Assembly: GCF_022234545.1 (NCBI RefSeq)
Contig: NZ_JAIEUI010000004.1
Span: 62,001 to 126,000, forward strand
Direction of reading: 5' to 3'
From: Paenibacillus piscarius
GTDB taxonomy: Bacteria > Bacillota > Bacilli > Paenibacillales > Paenibacillaceae
DNA length: 64,000 nucleotides
A model generated the notes under the pieces. It had not been told where the DNA came from. It searched no databases and saw only the letters and a list, made by a program, of their open reading frames with translations. The translations under genes were made by a program, and so were the position numbers. This document shows positions 16,862 through 25,027 of the stretch, piece by piece; the first letter of the stretch is position 1; every line of letters starts with the position of its first letter.

Positions 16862-18289
16862 ATGAGAAAAATACACGCTGCCCTCATCGCCGGCTTCGGA
16901 CTGCTTCTGGCCGGATCACTGGCAGCCGGAGGGCTTAACCTGTACGGGACCCAGCGTACCCTGCCTGCGGATACCGCCATCTCCGGCTGGGAGGTGGGCG
17001 GACTGGACATTGCAGAGGTACAAGCCGGCCTTCAGGCCAGGCTTCAGACACTGGAGGCTACCTCCCTTACCCTGAAGGCCGGGGAGCAGAGCGGTCTGAC
17101 ACTGACGCTCAAAGAGGCAGGCGTGACGTATGAAGCCGAGGCCGCCCGGCAGGCACTGAAGTCTCTGACGGAAGGCTCCCTGATCGAACGGGTTCAGGCC
17201 CGGTGGAGCTGGCCGCGCAATCTAAATGCAGGTATACATCTGGATCCCGCACCGCTCCAAAAAAAGCTGAGCCCGGCCTGGGAGCAGGCTGCCTTCGGCG
17301 CCCCCGTCGATGCGGTCCGGCGGATTACGGGAGATGACCGCATCGTGTATACGCCGGGAACCTCCTCCTTCGAGGTGGACTGGACGGGGCTGGAGCTCGC
17401 CTTACAGGCGGTCATTCCCACCCGGCTGGACGGCACTCATGCCCTTCAAACCTCCCGTATTCAGCTGGAGATTCCTTTGGCCGTCAAGCCGCCGAACATT
17501 ACGCTGCAGGCGCTGAAGGATCAGGGCGTCGAACGCAAAATCGTCCAGTTCAGCACCTCCCTCGGGGCCAGCGGACCCGGGCGCAGCTTCAATGTGGAGG
17601 CGGCCGCCAAAGCGGTGGACGGCACGGTACTGCCGCCGGGCGCAGTGTTCGATTACGGCAAGGCAATTCAGAAGGCGCAGACGGAAACCGGCTTCCGTGA
17701 AGCCCCCGTCATTGTGAACGGCAAGCTTCAGCCCGGCACAGGCGGGGGCATCTGCCAGGTATCCAGCACGCTGTACAATGCCGCGCTCCGCTCAGGGCTG
17801 GAGATTGTCGAGCGGCGCAACCACTCGCTGCCGGTCAGCTATCTGCCCAAGGGGCTGGATGCGACTTTTGCCGAAGGATATATTAATTTCCGCTTCCGCA
17901 ACAATACAGGCAAATATCTGATTATCAAGGCCGGCGTGAGCGGGCGGGCGCTGACCATCAAGCTGTTCGGCACCTTCCCGGAGAACGTCACGTATTCCGT
18001 CGAGTCGAGGACCGTCAAGGTCCTTCCCCCCACCGACAAGTATGTGAGCGACCCTTCGCTGCCCAAGGGCGGAAGCCGTGTGCTTCAGCAGGGTAAAACT
18101 GGTTATGTAGTAGAGTCATACATTACACGCTATGTGGACGGCAAAGCCGGCGAGCGCAAGCTGCTCTCCCGCGATACGTACTACGCCCAGAAACGGGTCA
18201 TCGCGATCAACCGTGGAGGAATGAGCAAGTCCGCCCCGCCGGAATCGCCGCGCAGACAACTGGTCGAGGACGGCGTCAAGAGCCGGTAA
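16862..18289 (+). CDS. VanW family protein, exported
   Basis: This is a 475-residue exported or membrane-anchored protein. A hydrophobic signal or anchor spans residues 5-28. A peptidoglycan-binding-4-like region covers about 35-210. The VanW core covers about 225-360, with LPPGAVFDYGKAI and GGGICQVSSTLYNAALRSGL. A G5-like C-terminal domain follows at about 390-455. The ATG at 16862 follows AAGAAGGAGAG; an upstream in-frame ATG at 16805 lacks a box. VanW proteins occur in some vancomycin gene clusters and widely in Firmicutes, and their biochemical role is not settled. It is divergent from ftsE and closed by a strong terminator. Confidence 0.85.
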   Translation: MRKIHAALIAGFGLLLAGSLAAGGLNLYGTQRTLPADTAISGWEVGGLDIAEVQAGLQARLQTLEATSLTLKAGEQSGLTLTLKEAGVTYEAEAARQALKSLTEGSLIERVQARWSWPRNLNAGIHLDPAPLQKKLSPAWEQAAFGAPVDAVRRITGDDRIVYTPGTSSFEVDWTGLELALQAVIPTRLDGTHALQTSRIQLEIPLAVKPPNITLQALKDQGVERKIVQFSTSLGASGPGRSFNVEAAAKAVDGTVLPPGAVFDYGKAIQKAQTETGFREAPVIVNGKLQPGTGGGICQVSSTLYNAALRSGLEIVERRNHSLPVSYLPKGLDATFAEGYINFRFRNNTGKYLIIKAGVSGRALTIKLFGTFPENVTYSVESRTVKVLPPTDKYVSDPSLPKGGSRVLQQGKTGYVVESYITRYVDGKAGERKLLSRDTYYAQKRVIAINRGGMSKSAPPESPRRQLVEDGVKSR

Positions 18290-18308
18290 GCTCCGCAGAA
18301 CACGTGGA

Positions 18309-18347
18309 AACGGCTGTGCCCCTTTTCATTAAGGCGGCACAGCCGTT
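18309..18347 (+). terminator. Terminator after the VanW gene
   Basis: AACGGCTGTGCC pairs perfectly with GGCACAGCCGTT across a 15-base loop. It lies between convergent genes (VanW and the IseA-like gene) and could stop both, although the T tail is short. Confidence 0.75.
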
Positions 18348-18382
18348 CTATGTGGTCTGCCGGACAGCGTCTGAAGCGCTCC

Positions 18383-18988
18383 CTAGAACAGGGTATCCGG
18401 CGACATATCGATTCTCCAGTATCCGTTAACCTTCTTCAGCTTCACCGTCACCACTTCGCTGGCTCCATTATGAGCCCCTTCGCTCGGAACGGTTAGCTCG
18501 AACACTGCCGCTTGTGCTGTCTTGGAGACCATCCGGGCGGTAGCTCTGGTGAAGTCCAGCGAATTGCCGAGGTCAGAATTCACCTGCGCCAGTCTGCCGT
18601 TCTGCTCCAGGAATTGGGTCTGTGCATAGAAGGCGGCCGCATTGTGCGTGAACCCCTTCTTGATGTAGTTCATCAGCTGCTGCTTCGTGCCCAGGTCACT
18701 GGAGAGGTAGCGGTATTCCAAGCCTTTATAATTGAAAAGCTCCGGTTTGAACTCATTGCCTCCCCGGCTCGCATACGTATACAGCTTCTTGGCATGAACC
18801 ACCAGCGGAATTACGCTGCGGTCTGTAAGGTTATTGATGGTCGCTGGTCCTTCCTTGCCCGGTGCAGACGCCGCCACCGTTCTAAATCCCTCAATGCCTG
18901 CCGCCGGTGAAGCCGCAAGCGCTCCGCCCCCTGCAGAGACAAGCCCCATTGCCAGTGCCAGTGAACCAATCATCCATTTCTTCTTCAT
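18383..18988 (-). CDS. iseA: IseA-like DL-endopeptidase inhibitor (autolysin inhibitor)
   Basis: This is a 201-residue secreted protein with a signal peptide (about 1-25). The mature part matches what I remember of B. subtilis IseA (YoeB): FNYKGLEYRYLSSDLGTK, a K-x-Y-x-x-x-x-F-T segment before the centre, NGRLAQVNSDLG, and a C-terminal VKLKKVNGYWRID strand. IseA binds the catalytic site of NlpC/P60 endopeptidases and restrains autolysis. A GAGGAGG box precedes the ATG. Its place beside VanW and the ftsEX-M23-ctpB block fits a wall-turnover role. The family call is from recalled similarity, not alignment. Confidence 0.7.
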   Translation of the reverse strand: MKKKWMIGSLALAMGLVSAGGGALAASPAAGIEGFRTVAASAPGKEGPATINNLTDRSVIPLVVHAKKLYTYASRGGNEFKPELFNYKGLEYRYLSSDLGTKQQLMNYIKKGFTHNAAAFYAQTQFLEQNGRLAQVNSDLGNSLDFTRATARMVSKTAQAAVFELTVPSEGAHNGASEVVTVKLKKVNGYWRIDMSPDTLF

Positions 18989-19119
18989 CCTGAACGCCTC
19001 CTCTTGTTCCTGTGTGGTTATGTGCTGCGATAAGTACTCTAATGCTTACGTTAGCCCGTAACCTGTAATACCCAAATGACCCCATGAGGGAAACGGCTAA
19101 CCGCAAAAAGCACAAAAAA

Positions 19120-19150
19120 ACTCTGCCGGCCTGGGAAACAGGGGCAGAGT
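19120..19150 (-). terminator. Terminator of the pilus operon
   Basis: ACTCTGCC pairs with GGCAGAGT across a loop containing CCTGG/CAGG pairing. On the minus strand a run of seven T follows. It lies directly beyond the pilO stop. Confidence 0.9.
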
Positions 19151-19159
19151 GTGGGAAGA

Positions 19160-19747
19160 TCATGATTCGAAAAAAGCAGTAAAAGACACATTTGCAGTTA
19201 AAATACTGCCCGGTTTTCCCGGAGACGGAAATTCGTAAGGCCTTTGAAAGGAAAAGGAGTCTATGGCAATAATCCGCGGCAGGTCATGAAGCTGTTTTAG
19301 CCATTCATTAATCTCCGCATAACTTCCTTCGACAACCACGGCCATTTTCAATTCTTTCAGCCTGCCTGTTGCTTCTGGTTTAATCTGTGTCCAGGCACTG
19401 ATCTCGCTAGATTCTGCCAGCAGGAATCCAATATCCTTTAATTTGGCGTGAGAGCTGTTTCCGATCCTCTGCAATTGCAGAATCAGGCCTTCGCTGTCAT
19501 CTCCCTGAGGAATTGCCGCCAGCATAGTATCCTTATCTGCGCCTGCTTCCTTTTCTGCACTCTTAAGCTGATTAATTTTATTCACAAGAATCTCTTGTTC
19601 CTGTCCCAGTAATGAAATCTCATCATCTTGCATAGCAATGTCGTTATTTACCGGGCGTATAGCGAACATATAAAAAACAAACAGAATTAGAAACAGGCCC
19701 AACAGGCCCAACACGATGGAAGAACGGTATTTATTGATTTGTTCCAC
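19160..19747 (-). CDS. pilO: Type IV pilus inner-membrane protein PilO
   Basis: This is a 195-residue protein with one membrane helix (about residues 8-30), a coiled segment (LLGQEQEILVNKINQLKSAEKE) and a ferredoxin-like C-terminal fold typical of PilO. GTG at 19747 is preferred over ATG at 19789 because GGGGAGG lies 9 bases upstream. The gene then overlaps the end of pilMN by 17 bases. PilO with PilN and PilM forms the alignment complex that links the pilus motor to the envelope. It is the last gene before the operon terminator. Confidence 0.8.
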   Translation of the reverse strand: MEQINKYRSSIVLGLLGLFLILFVFYMFAIRPVNNDIAMQDDEISLLGQEQEILVNKINQLKSAEKEAGADKDTMLAAIPQGDDSEGLILQLQRIGNSSHAKLKDIGFLLAESSEISAWTQIKPEATGRLKELKMAVVVEGSYAEINEWLKQLHDLPRIIAIDSFSFQRPYEFPSPGKPGSILTANVSFTAFFES

Positions 19748-21332
19748 TGCTGTCCGCCTCCCCTTCTCCAGGTGTCTGAGCTTGAGCACTCTGCTCTGCT
19801 ACAGGTGCAAGATTCACTCTGTAGATTGCAGTATATTTGGCAGCAGACCTTACAGAGCTCTCAGTCCCATCAGTCAGCTTCTGGATAGAAGCTCCCTTGG
19901 AGAAGGACATATGCCGTAAGGCTGTTAAGTATTTGGTGCTATGATCCATCGCCGTAAAGTTTAATGAAAGGATGATCTCGCTACGGTACGAATATTTAAT
20001 GTCTCTAATCACTGCTCCGTATGGCAGACCTGCCTGAAGCTCATCCAATATGGCAGCGGCATCCGCACGGCTTGTCATCATTGCTTCAACAATACTTGTC
20101 CGGTCCAAACCTCCCGCTGATGTATTACTGCTGTGAAGTCCGGCTAACTCCGTCTGAAGAGCTTCGTTCTGGTCCTGATAAGCTTGAATCTGTTCGGTTC
20201 GTTCTGCATGTTGCCCTTGAACAGAGGCAAATAATACGCCGGACCCGGCTGCACTCACAATCCAGATTGCAGCCAAGGTAATCGCCAAGTAAGGAAATAC
20301 GATCGTTTCCCGGTCTTCACGGGGCAGCAGATTTATACTTCTGACTTTCGGGTCACGTAAGGCAGTTCCTGCAGCGGTTCTGTATTCATTAAGACTGTTA
20401 TCCGGCTTGGTGCCTTGGGAGAACTGATCAACCGCAATAGCGGCCACAGCCATCTCCGGGAGTGCGGCCTGAAGTTCACGCTGTAACTGGGCGCGCATCT
20501 CAGGAGACCCGGTAATGAGCATCTCTGAGATTTGTGTGGAGCCGTCATGCAGACTGTATTGATAGAAGCTTAGCATCCGGGAGATCTCTGCTGTAATCTC
20601 TACGACCTGCTCTGTTGAGAGGTGCTCCTGTGACGCGGCTGCAACTTCGGCTTCGGCAAGAAATGGCACATCCCCCTGCAGATTCAACGGCTTCTCATGC
20701 GACAGATCAACCAGGTTGATCGTTCTCATGAATACAGGATGACCACTGCGGAACATATAGATATCCAGCAGAGACTGCTCCAGATGAATCAACATCGTCT
20801 CACTGAACTCATGCCCGTAACCTGCCACAATACTGCGGGCAAGCGCAGTTGCTGTCACCTCTACACTTCTTACTCTCAGACCGGCATCTTCAAGTACATC
20901 CACATAATCCTGAACCACCTTACGGGGCGCAGCAAAAATGATTAGCTGGCTCTGATTCTCCTCCTGTCCGGTAACCACATAATCGTACACAGGATTCTCA
21001 AAGGGCAGATGGAGTCCGGTTTCAACCTCCAGCTTCACTAGCTGTTCAATCTGTTTCTCTCCTGTACTTGGAATCGCCATCTTTCGAACGATGATTTGGG
21101 AGGGAGGGATGGAGATATCCACTCTATTACCACGCATTCCCTTATTTTTGACCCATTGCTTCAAGCGGTCGTGCAGAGCTTCCCGATCCGCAATCTGGTT
21201 CTCTACAATCATCCCGGGGAGCAAGGGGATGAATCTTTTTTTATGAACCTGTTTGTTGCTCTTGAAGCTGATATAACGGATTCCAGTCTGCTCAATGGAG
21301 ATCCCGGCTGATCTGTGCCTTAATCCAAACAT
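19731..21332 (-). CDS. pilM: Fused type IV pilus assembly protein PilM-PilN
   Basis: This is a 533-residue fusion. The N-terminal 320 residues are a PilM-type actin-like domain (GISIEQTGIRYISF, RVDISIPPSQIIVRKM, LVKLEVETGLHLPFENPVYDY spread over 10-115). About residues 330-533 are PilN-like: INLLPRE, a membrane helix near 345-370, a coiled coil, and a fold ending in RVNLAP. Bacterial PilM and PilN are usually separate; fused PilMN is known from clostridial pilus loci. It joins cytoplasmic and membrane parts of the alignment complex in one chain, upstream of pilO. Confidence 0.85.
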   Translation of the reverse strand: MFGLRHRSAGISIEQTGIRYISFKSNKQVHKKRFIPLLPGMIVENQIADREALHDRLKQWVKNKGMRGNRVDISIPPSQIIVRKMAIPSTGEKQIEQLVKLEVETGLHLPFENPVYDYVVTGQEENQSQLIIFAAPRKVVQDYVDVLEDAGLRVRSVEVTATALARSIVAGYGHEFSETMLIHLEQSLLDIYMFRSGHPVFMRTINLVDLSHEKPLNLQGDVPFLAEAEVAAASQEHLSTEQVVEITAEISRMLSFYQYSLHDGSTQISEMLITGSPEMRAQLQRELQAALPEMAVAAIAVDQFSQGTKPDNSLNEYRTAAGTALRDPKVRSINLLPREDRETIVFPYLAITLAAIWIVSAAGSGVLFASVQGQHAERTEQIQAYQDQNEALQTELAGLHSSNTSAGGLDRTSIVEAMMTSRADAAAILDELQAGLPYGAVIRDIKYSYRSEIILSLNFTAMDHSTKYLTALRHMSFSKGASIQKLTDGTESSVRSAAKYTAIYRVNLAPVAEQSAQAQTPGEGEADSSGTNQ

Positions 21333-21347
21333 GCTATAGCTTTCCTC

Positions 21348-22097
21348 CTAACCAATGAGCGCTAGATAACTGCCAATAAGATCTGAACCGTAAGCGAACG
21401 CAAGAAGTGCACCTATCGCCAGCCATGGTCCGAAAGGAATGTGCTGCTTCCGCCGGATTCTGCCGGTAATTAGCAGCGCACCGCCAACAATAGTTCCCAA
21501 CAAACAGGCTATCAGAAAAGCTAAGATAACATTAGGAAAACCCAGCACAAAGCCCAGAATAGTCATTAGCTTTACATCTCCTAAGCCCATTCCGCCGAAT
21601 AGAGCCAGCAACAGCAGAATCCCCCCGCCAGAGACTGCTCCAAGCAGATGAGAAACTAACGAACCCTCTGGAAAAATCAGTACTAATATAAAAAACAGCG
21701 GCAGGAAAAACAGCAATACCTTATCAGGGATCAGCATATACTTCAGATCTGTCATCGTTACGATAACAGCTAAGCTAACCAATATGTATCCTATAATCCC
21801 CTTGCCTGTCAGCCCGAATTGCAGGTATATCCACAGAAACAACAAGCCTGTTGCTGCTTCACCAAGCACATATATCGGTGAGATCCTGTTCCCGCAATAA
21901 CGGCATTTACCTCTATTCAGCATATAACTCAGCACAGGGACCAGGTCCCTCGACTTGAGCCGTGAATTGCAGCTTGGGCAGTGTGAGGGCGGCCTTAGAA
22001 GCGATTCGCCAGCCGGCATACGCAAAGCTACCACATTATAAAAAGAGCCCAGAATCAAGCCAATCAGCGTGATATAACTGGCTACAATAATCGTCAT
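21348..22097 (-). CDS. pilD: Prepilin peptidase / N-methyltransferase (PilD/ComC type)
   Basis: This is a 249-residue polytopic aspartic protease that removes prepilin leaders and methylates the new N terminus. The N-terminal cytoplasmic domain keeps the zinc-type cysteines CPSC (about 41-44) and CRYC (about 69-72). The two catalytic Asp motifs are TDLKYMLIPD (about 120-130) and GLGDVKLM (about 181-188). About seven membrane helices are evident. The stop is 15 bases before the pilMN start. It should process the prepilin at 22169 and the three minor pilins near 32-35 kb. Confidence 0.93.
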   Translation of the reverse strand: MTIIVASYITLIGLILGSFYNVVALRMPAGESLLRPPSHCPSCNSRLKSRDLVPVLSYMLNRGKCRYCGNRISPIYVLGEAATGLLFLWIYLQFGLTGKGIIGYILVSLAVIVTMTDLKYMLIPDKVLLFFLPLFFILVLIFPEGSLVSHLLGAVSGGGILLLLALFGGMGLGDVKLMTILGFVLGFPNVILAFLIACLLGTIVGGALLITGRIRRKQHIPFGPWLAIGALLAFAYGSDLIGSYLALIG

Positions 22098-22130
22098 GGT
22101 TTAACGGTTCCTGTCTGGTGAATTTTAAAA

Positions 22131-22155
22131 AAGGAATCGGGAATTCCGATTCCTT
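22131..22155 (-). terminator. Terminator between prepilin and pilD genes
   Basis: AAGGAATCGG pairs perfectly with CCGATTCCTT across a GAATT loop. On the minus strand TTTTTTAAAA follows. It sits just beyond the prepilin stop and would reduce expression of the downstream pilD-pilMN-pilO genes relative to pilin. Confidence 0.88.
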
Positions 22156-22168
22156 GATATAAGTCCAA

Positions 22169-22657
22169 TTACTTCAATTTAGTTTTTAATACTTCTTCTG
22201 CAGTAAACTTTTTTGTTACGGTTCCATCTGTTATAAGAACTGCATATCCTGAGGAATTATCCGCTAGCTTTCCACCTGAATAGTTAATCGTTGAACCTGT
22301 TACTATATTAGCCTTAGTACTAGGCAATACCAGTGGAGTTTCCAAAAATTTCAGTCCTTGGAGACCCGTCCCTGCAGCAGAGTCGGTTGGAGCAGTACCT
22401 ATAACATCAATGACTTGACTATCAATCTTCCCATCCAGCTCAGTAGTAATGTACATGCGTGAAGCCTCATAGATTTGTCTTGCAGTAGCTAGGTCAGCCT
22501 TGTCACCTGTATTCTTGATAAGACCACTGATCATTGGTATAGCTATAACTGCTATAATCCCCATAATCACAATAACAGCCAGCAACTCAATCAGCGTAAA
22601 CCCTTGTTCATCTTTAGCCGCTTTGCCTAATCTCTTTCTCAGTGCTTGTGCCAACAT
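22169..22657 (-). CDS. Type IV major prepilin
   Basis: This is a 162-residue prepilin. An 18-residue leader (KAAKDEQG) precedes the class III cleavage site G|FTLIELLAVI, with Glu at position +5 of the mature chain and a hydrophobic alpha1 helix. The C-terminal part (about 60-160) is the globular domain, with no cysteines seen. A GAGGGGG box precedes the ATG. It lies after pilC, and a terminator immediately after it fits an abundant major subunit. The three other pilin-like genes near 32-35 kb look like minor pilins. Confidence 0.9.
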   Translation of the reverse strand: MLAQALRKRLGKAAKDEQGFTLIELLAVIVIMGIIAVIAIPMISGLIKNTGDKADLATARQIYEASRMYITTELDGKIDSQVIDVIGTAPTDSAAGTGLQGLKFLETPLVLPSTKANIVTGSTINYSGGKLADNSSGYAVLITDGTVTKKFTAEEVLKTKLK

Positions 22658-22757
22658 TATAATTCCCCCTCGATAGTGGTGTAATTCTTGAATAGAACCG
22701 ATCCTTTCCTAACTTGACCGGCGTCCCCCCTCTCAAGTCATTCAGGAATCTTTCACC

Positions 22758-23963
22758 TTAAATGTTGCCGTAAATACTGAACATCGGGAGCATAATTGAA
22801 GCGACTATAATTCCTACAACTCCTGCCAGGAAAGCAATAAGCAGCGGCTCAAGCAGCGACTTCAGGCGGTCCACTGTGTTCTCTACATCCATTTCGTAGA
22901 AATCAGCGACCTTGGCAAGCATCTGATCCAGCGCCCCTGTCTCTTCACCAATGGCGATCATTTGGGTTACGAGCGGCGGGAAGACCCATGCCTTCTTCAA
23001 GGGCTCGGATAACGGCTTACCTTGGCGGAGGGAATCACCGGCCATACGGATGTATCCGCCAATCACCTTGTTTCCTGCGACCTCTTCCACAATCGACAAG
23101 GATTGAAGTATAGGCACTGAGCTCGCATACAGGGAAGAGAAGGTGCGTGTAAATTGGGCAATAGAGCCTTTTTGGTTAAGCTTGCCGAACACGGGAAGCT
23201 TAAGCTTGGCATAATCAAGCGCATAAGCTCCGCGCTCTGTCCGCTTGGTCACCTGATAAGCAGCGATAATCAGAATGATGGCCAGCAACCACATATACCA
23301 TTGCCCTTGAATGCTTGTACTGAGTGCAAGCACCATCTTGGTTATAGCAGGCAACTCAGCGTTCATAGATTCAAACATGCTGACGAACTGAGGCACAATC
23401 GCCCAGAGAAGATATACAACAGCCGCGATTGCCATAATTCCAACGGTAATCGGATAGGTAAGCGCTGATTTGATTTTCTCAGTGGTTGTATGCTGCTTCT
23501 CGAAGTAGACAGCCAACCGCTCAAGCGTTCCTTCCAGATCCCCCGTTTCCTCACCAGCACGAATCATACTGACAAATAGAGGGGGAAAGATCTTCTTATG
23601 ATCCTGAATCGCCTGCGAGAACGCAGTTCCTCTTAACAGGCTGGAGTTCACATCCAGCAGTGCCCTGCGTAAAGGCTTGCTCTCCGTCTGTTCAGCCAAG
23701 ATGCGGGTAGCATCTACTATAGACACACCTGCCCGCATCAGTGTGGCGAATTGGCGGCAATAAATAATGAAATGAATGGTCTTAACCGGATTTCCTATGT
23801 ATATCTCCATCGACAGGATGGTAGTTTTGCGTTCTACAAGCGAGAATACGGTTAGCCCGCGCTTCCGGAGCTCCTCCATTGCAATGGCCTTGTCCGTCGC
23901 AGTGAGCTTCCCCTTCAGTTGTTTGCCTGCATGGGTTTTCACCTGGTATTCAAATTGCGGCAT
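22758..23963 (-). CDS. pilC: Type IV pilus platform protein PilC (GspF family)
   Basis: This is a 401-residue inner-membrane platform protein. It has two repeated T2SSF domains (about 70-190 and 270-390) with FATLMRAGVSI and FSSLYASSVPILQSL, the paired MIRAGEETGDLE and MIAIGEETGALD motifs, and three membrane helices. The N terminus (FEYQVKTHAGKQLKG) is typical. Its ATG overlaps the pilT stop by one base (TGATG), so translation is coupled. It transmits force from the PilB and PilT ATPases to the pilin base. Confidence 0.93.
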   Translation of the reverse strand: MPQFEYQVKTHAGKQLKGKLTATDKAIAMEELRKRGLTVFSLVERKTTILSMEIYIGNPVKTIHFIIYCRQFATLMRAGVSIVDATRILAEQTESKPLRRALLDVNSSLLRGTAFSQAIQDHKKIFPPLFVSMIRAGEETGDLEGTLERLAVYFEKQHTTTEKIKSALTYPITVGIMAIAAVVYLLWAIVPQFVSMFESMNAELPAITKMVLALSTSIQGQWYMWLLAIILIIAAYQVTKRTERGAYALDYAKLKLPVFGKLNQKGSIAQFTRTFSSLYASSVPILQSLSIVEEVAGNKVIGGYIRMAGDSLRQGKPLSEPLKKAWVFPPLVTQMIAIGEETGALDQMLAKVADFYEMDVENTVDRLKSLLEPLLIAFLAGVVGIIVASIMLPMFSIYGNI

Positions 23964-25012
23964 CAGCTTCCCACCTCCGAGAGGTAAGCCCTGGCGGATT
24001 CTGGATTAATCAGGCCTTGCTGCAAATATTCCCGAATGTTCATCTCAAGCGTATGCATACCAAGGGAACGGCTGGTCTGCATCACATTTTTGAGCTGATG
24101 GGTCTTCTCGGTACGAATCAGATTCGCAACAGCCGGCGTATTGATTAGCAGTTCTGTTGCACTTAGCCGTCCCCGGCCGGACGCCCGCGGGAACAAGCGC
24201 TGCGAGAGCACCGCCAGCAGCACCGAAGCGAGCTGGGAACGAATCTGGCCCTGCTGATGCCCCGGGAAAGTATCAATAATCCGGTCAATGGTCTGTGGAG
24301 CATCTGTTGTATGCAGAGTAGCCATCACAAGATGTCCCGTCTCCGCAGCTGTAACTGCGGCCGATATCGTCTCCAGGTCACGCATCTCACCGACCAGAAT
24401 AACATCCGGGTCCTGCCGCAGTACCGCCCGTAATCCGCTGGCGAAGCTGCCGGTATCACTTCCAACCTCACGCTGATCGATCAGGCAGGTGCCGTGAGTA
24501 TGCAGAAATTCTATCGGGTCTTCAAGCGTCACAATATGCTTACGTTGTGTCCTGTTGATATCATTCAGCATGGCAGCAAGTGTGGAAGACTTCCCGCTGC
24601 CGGTTGGGCCGGTGACTAAGATCAGCCCCTGAGGCTTCATAGCAAGACTGGACAGAATGGAAGGCAATGATAGCTGTTCCAGAGTTGGAATCTGTACAGG
24701 AATTGCCCGTGCCGCGATGCTGACTTCCCCTCTTTGCTTGTATACATTAACCCGGTATCTAACTCCATTATCCAGAGGGTAAGAGAAGTCCATTTCACCG
24801 AGGTTATGGAAAATTTCAACCCTGCCGCTGCCAAGTAGGCTTTCTGCCATTCTTGCAGCTTCTTCAGGTGTTACATTCTCTCCCTCCATGGAATGGAGCA
24901 TTCCGTCTATCCGGATAACAGGCGGAGAACCTACGGATATATGCAAATCTGAAGCTTGGGAAGTATAAGCCATGTGGAGAAGTTGGACAATTTCACGTTT
25001 GAATGATGGCAT
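23963..25012 (-). CDS. pilT: Twitching-motility retraction ATPase PilT
   Basis: This is a 349-residue hexameric ATPase that depolymerises pili. Visible features are Walker A GPTGSGKSS (about 133-141), the Asp box ITLEDPIEFLH, Walker B DVILVGEMRDLET, and the His box AAETGHLVMATLHT. The C-terminal segment has SLGMHTLEMNIREYLQQG. An extra Asp/Glu-rich N-terminal PAS-like fold is normal for PilT. Located between pilB and pilC. Its presence implies retractile pili and possible twitching. Confidence 0.92.
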   Translation of the reverse strand: MPSFKREIVQLLHMAYTSQASDLHISVGSPPVIRIDGMLHSMEGENVTPEEAARMAESLLGSGRVEIFHNLGEMDFSYPLDNGVRYRVNVYKQRGEVSIAARAIPVQIPTLEQLSLPSILSSLAMKPQGLILVTGPTGSGKSSTLAAMLNDINRTQRKHIVTLEDPIEFLHTHGTCLIDQREVGSDTGSFASGLRAVLRQDPDVILVGEMRDLETISAAVTAAETGHLVMATLHTTDAPQTIDRIIDTFPGHQQGQIRSQLASVLLAVLSQRLFPRASGRGRLSATELLINTPAVANLIRTEKTHQLKNVMQTSRSLGMHTLEMNIREYLQQGLINPESARAYLSEVGS

Positions 25013-25027
25013 TCTTACTCCCCCTGT

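Noticed and set aside
18989..19100. WalR operator in front of the iseA-like gene
   Set aside because: TGTAAT-like hexamers occur, but the five-base spacing of the WalR consensus is not met.
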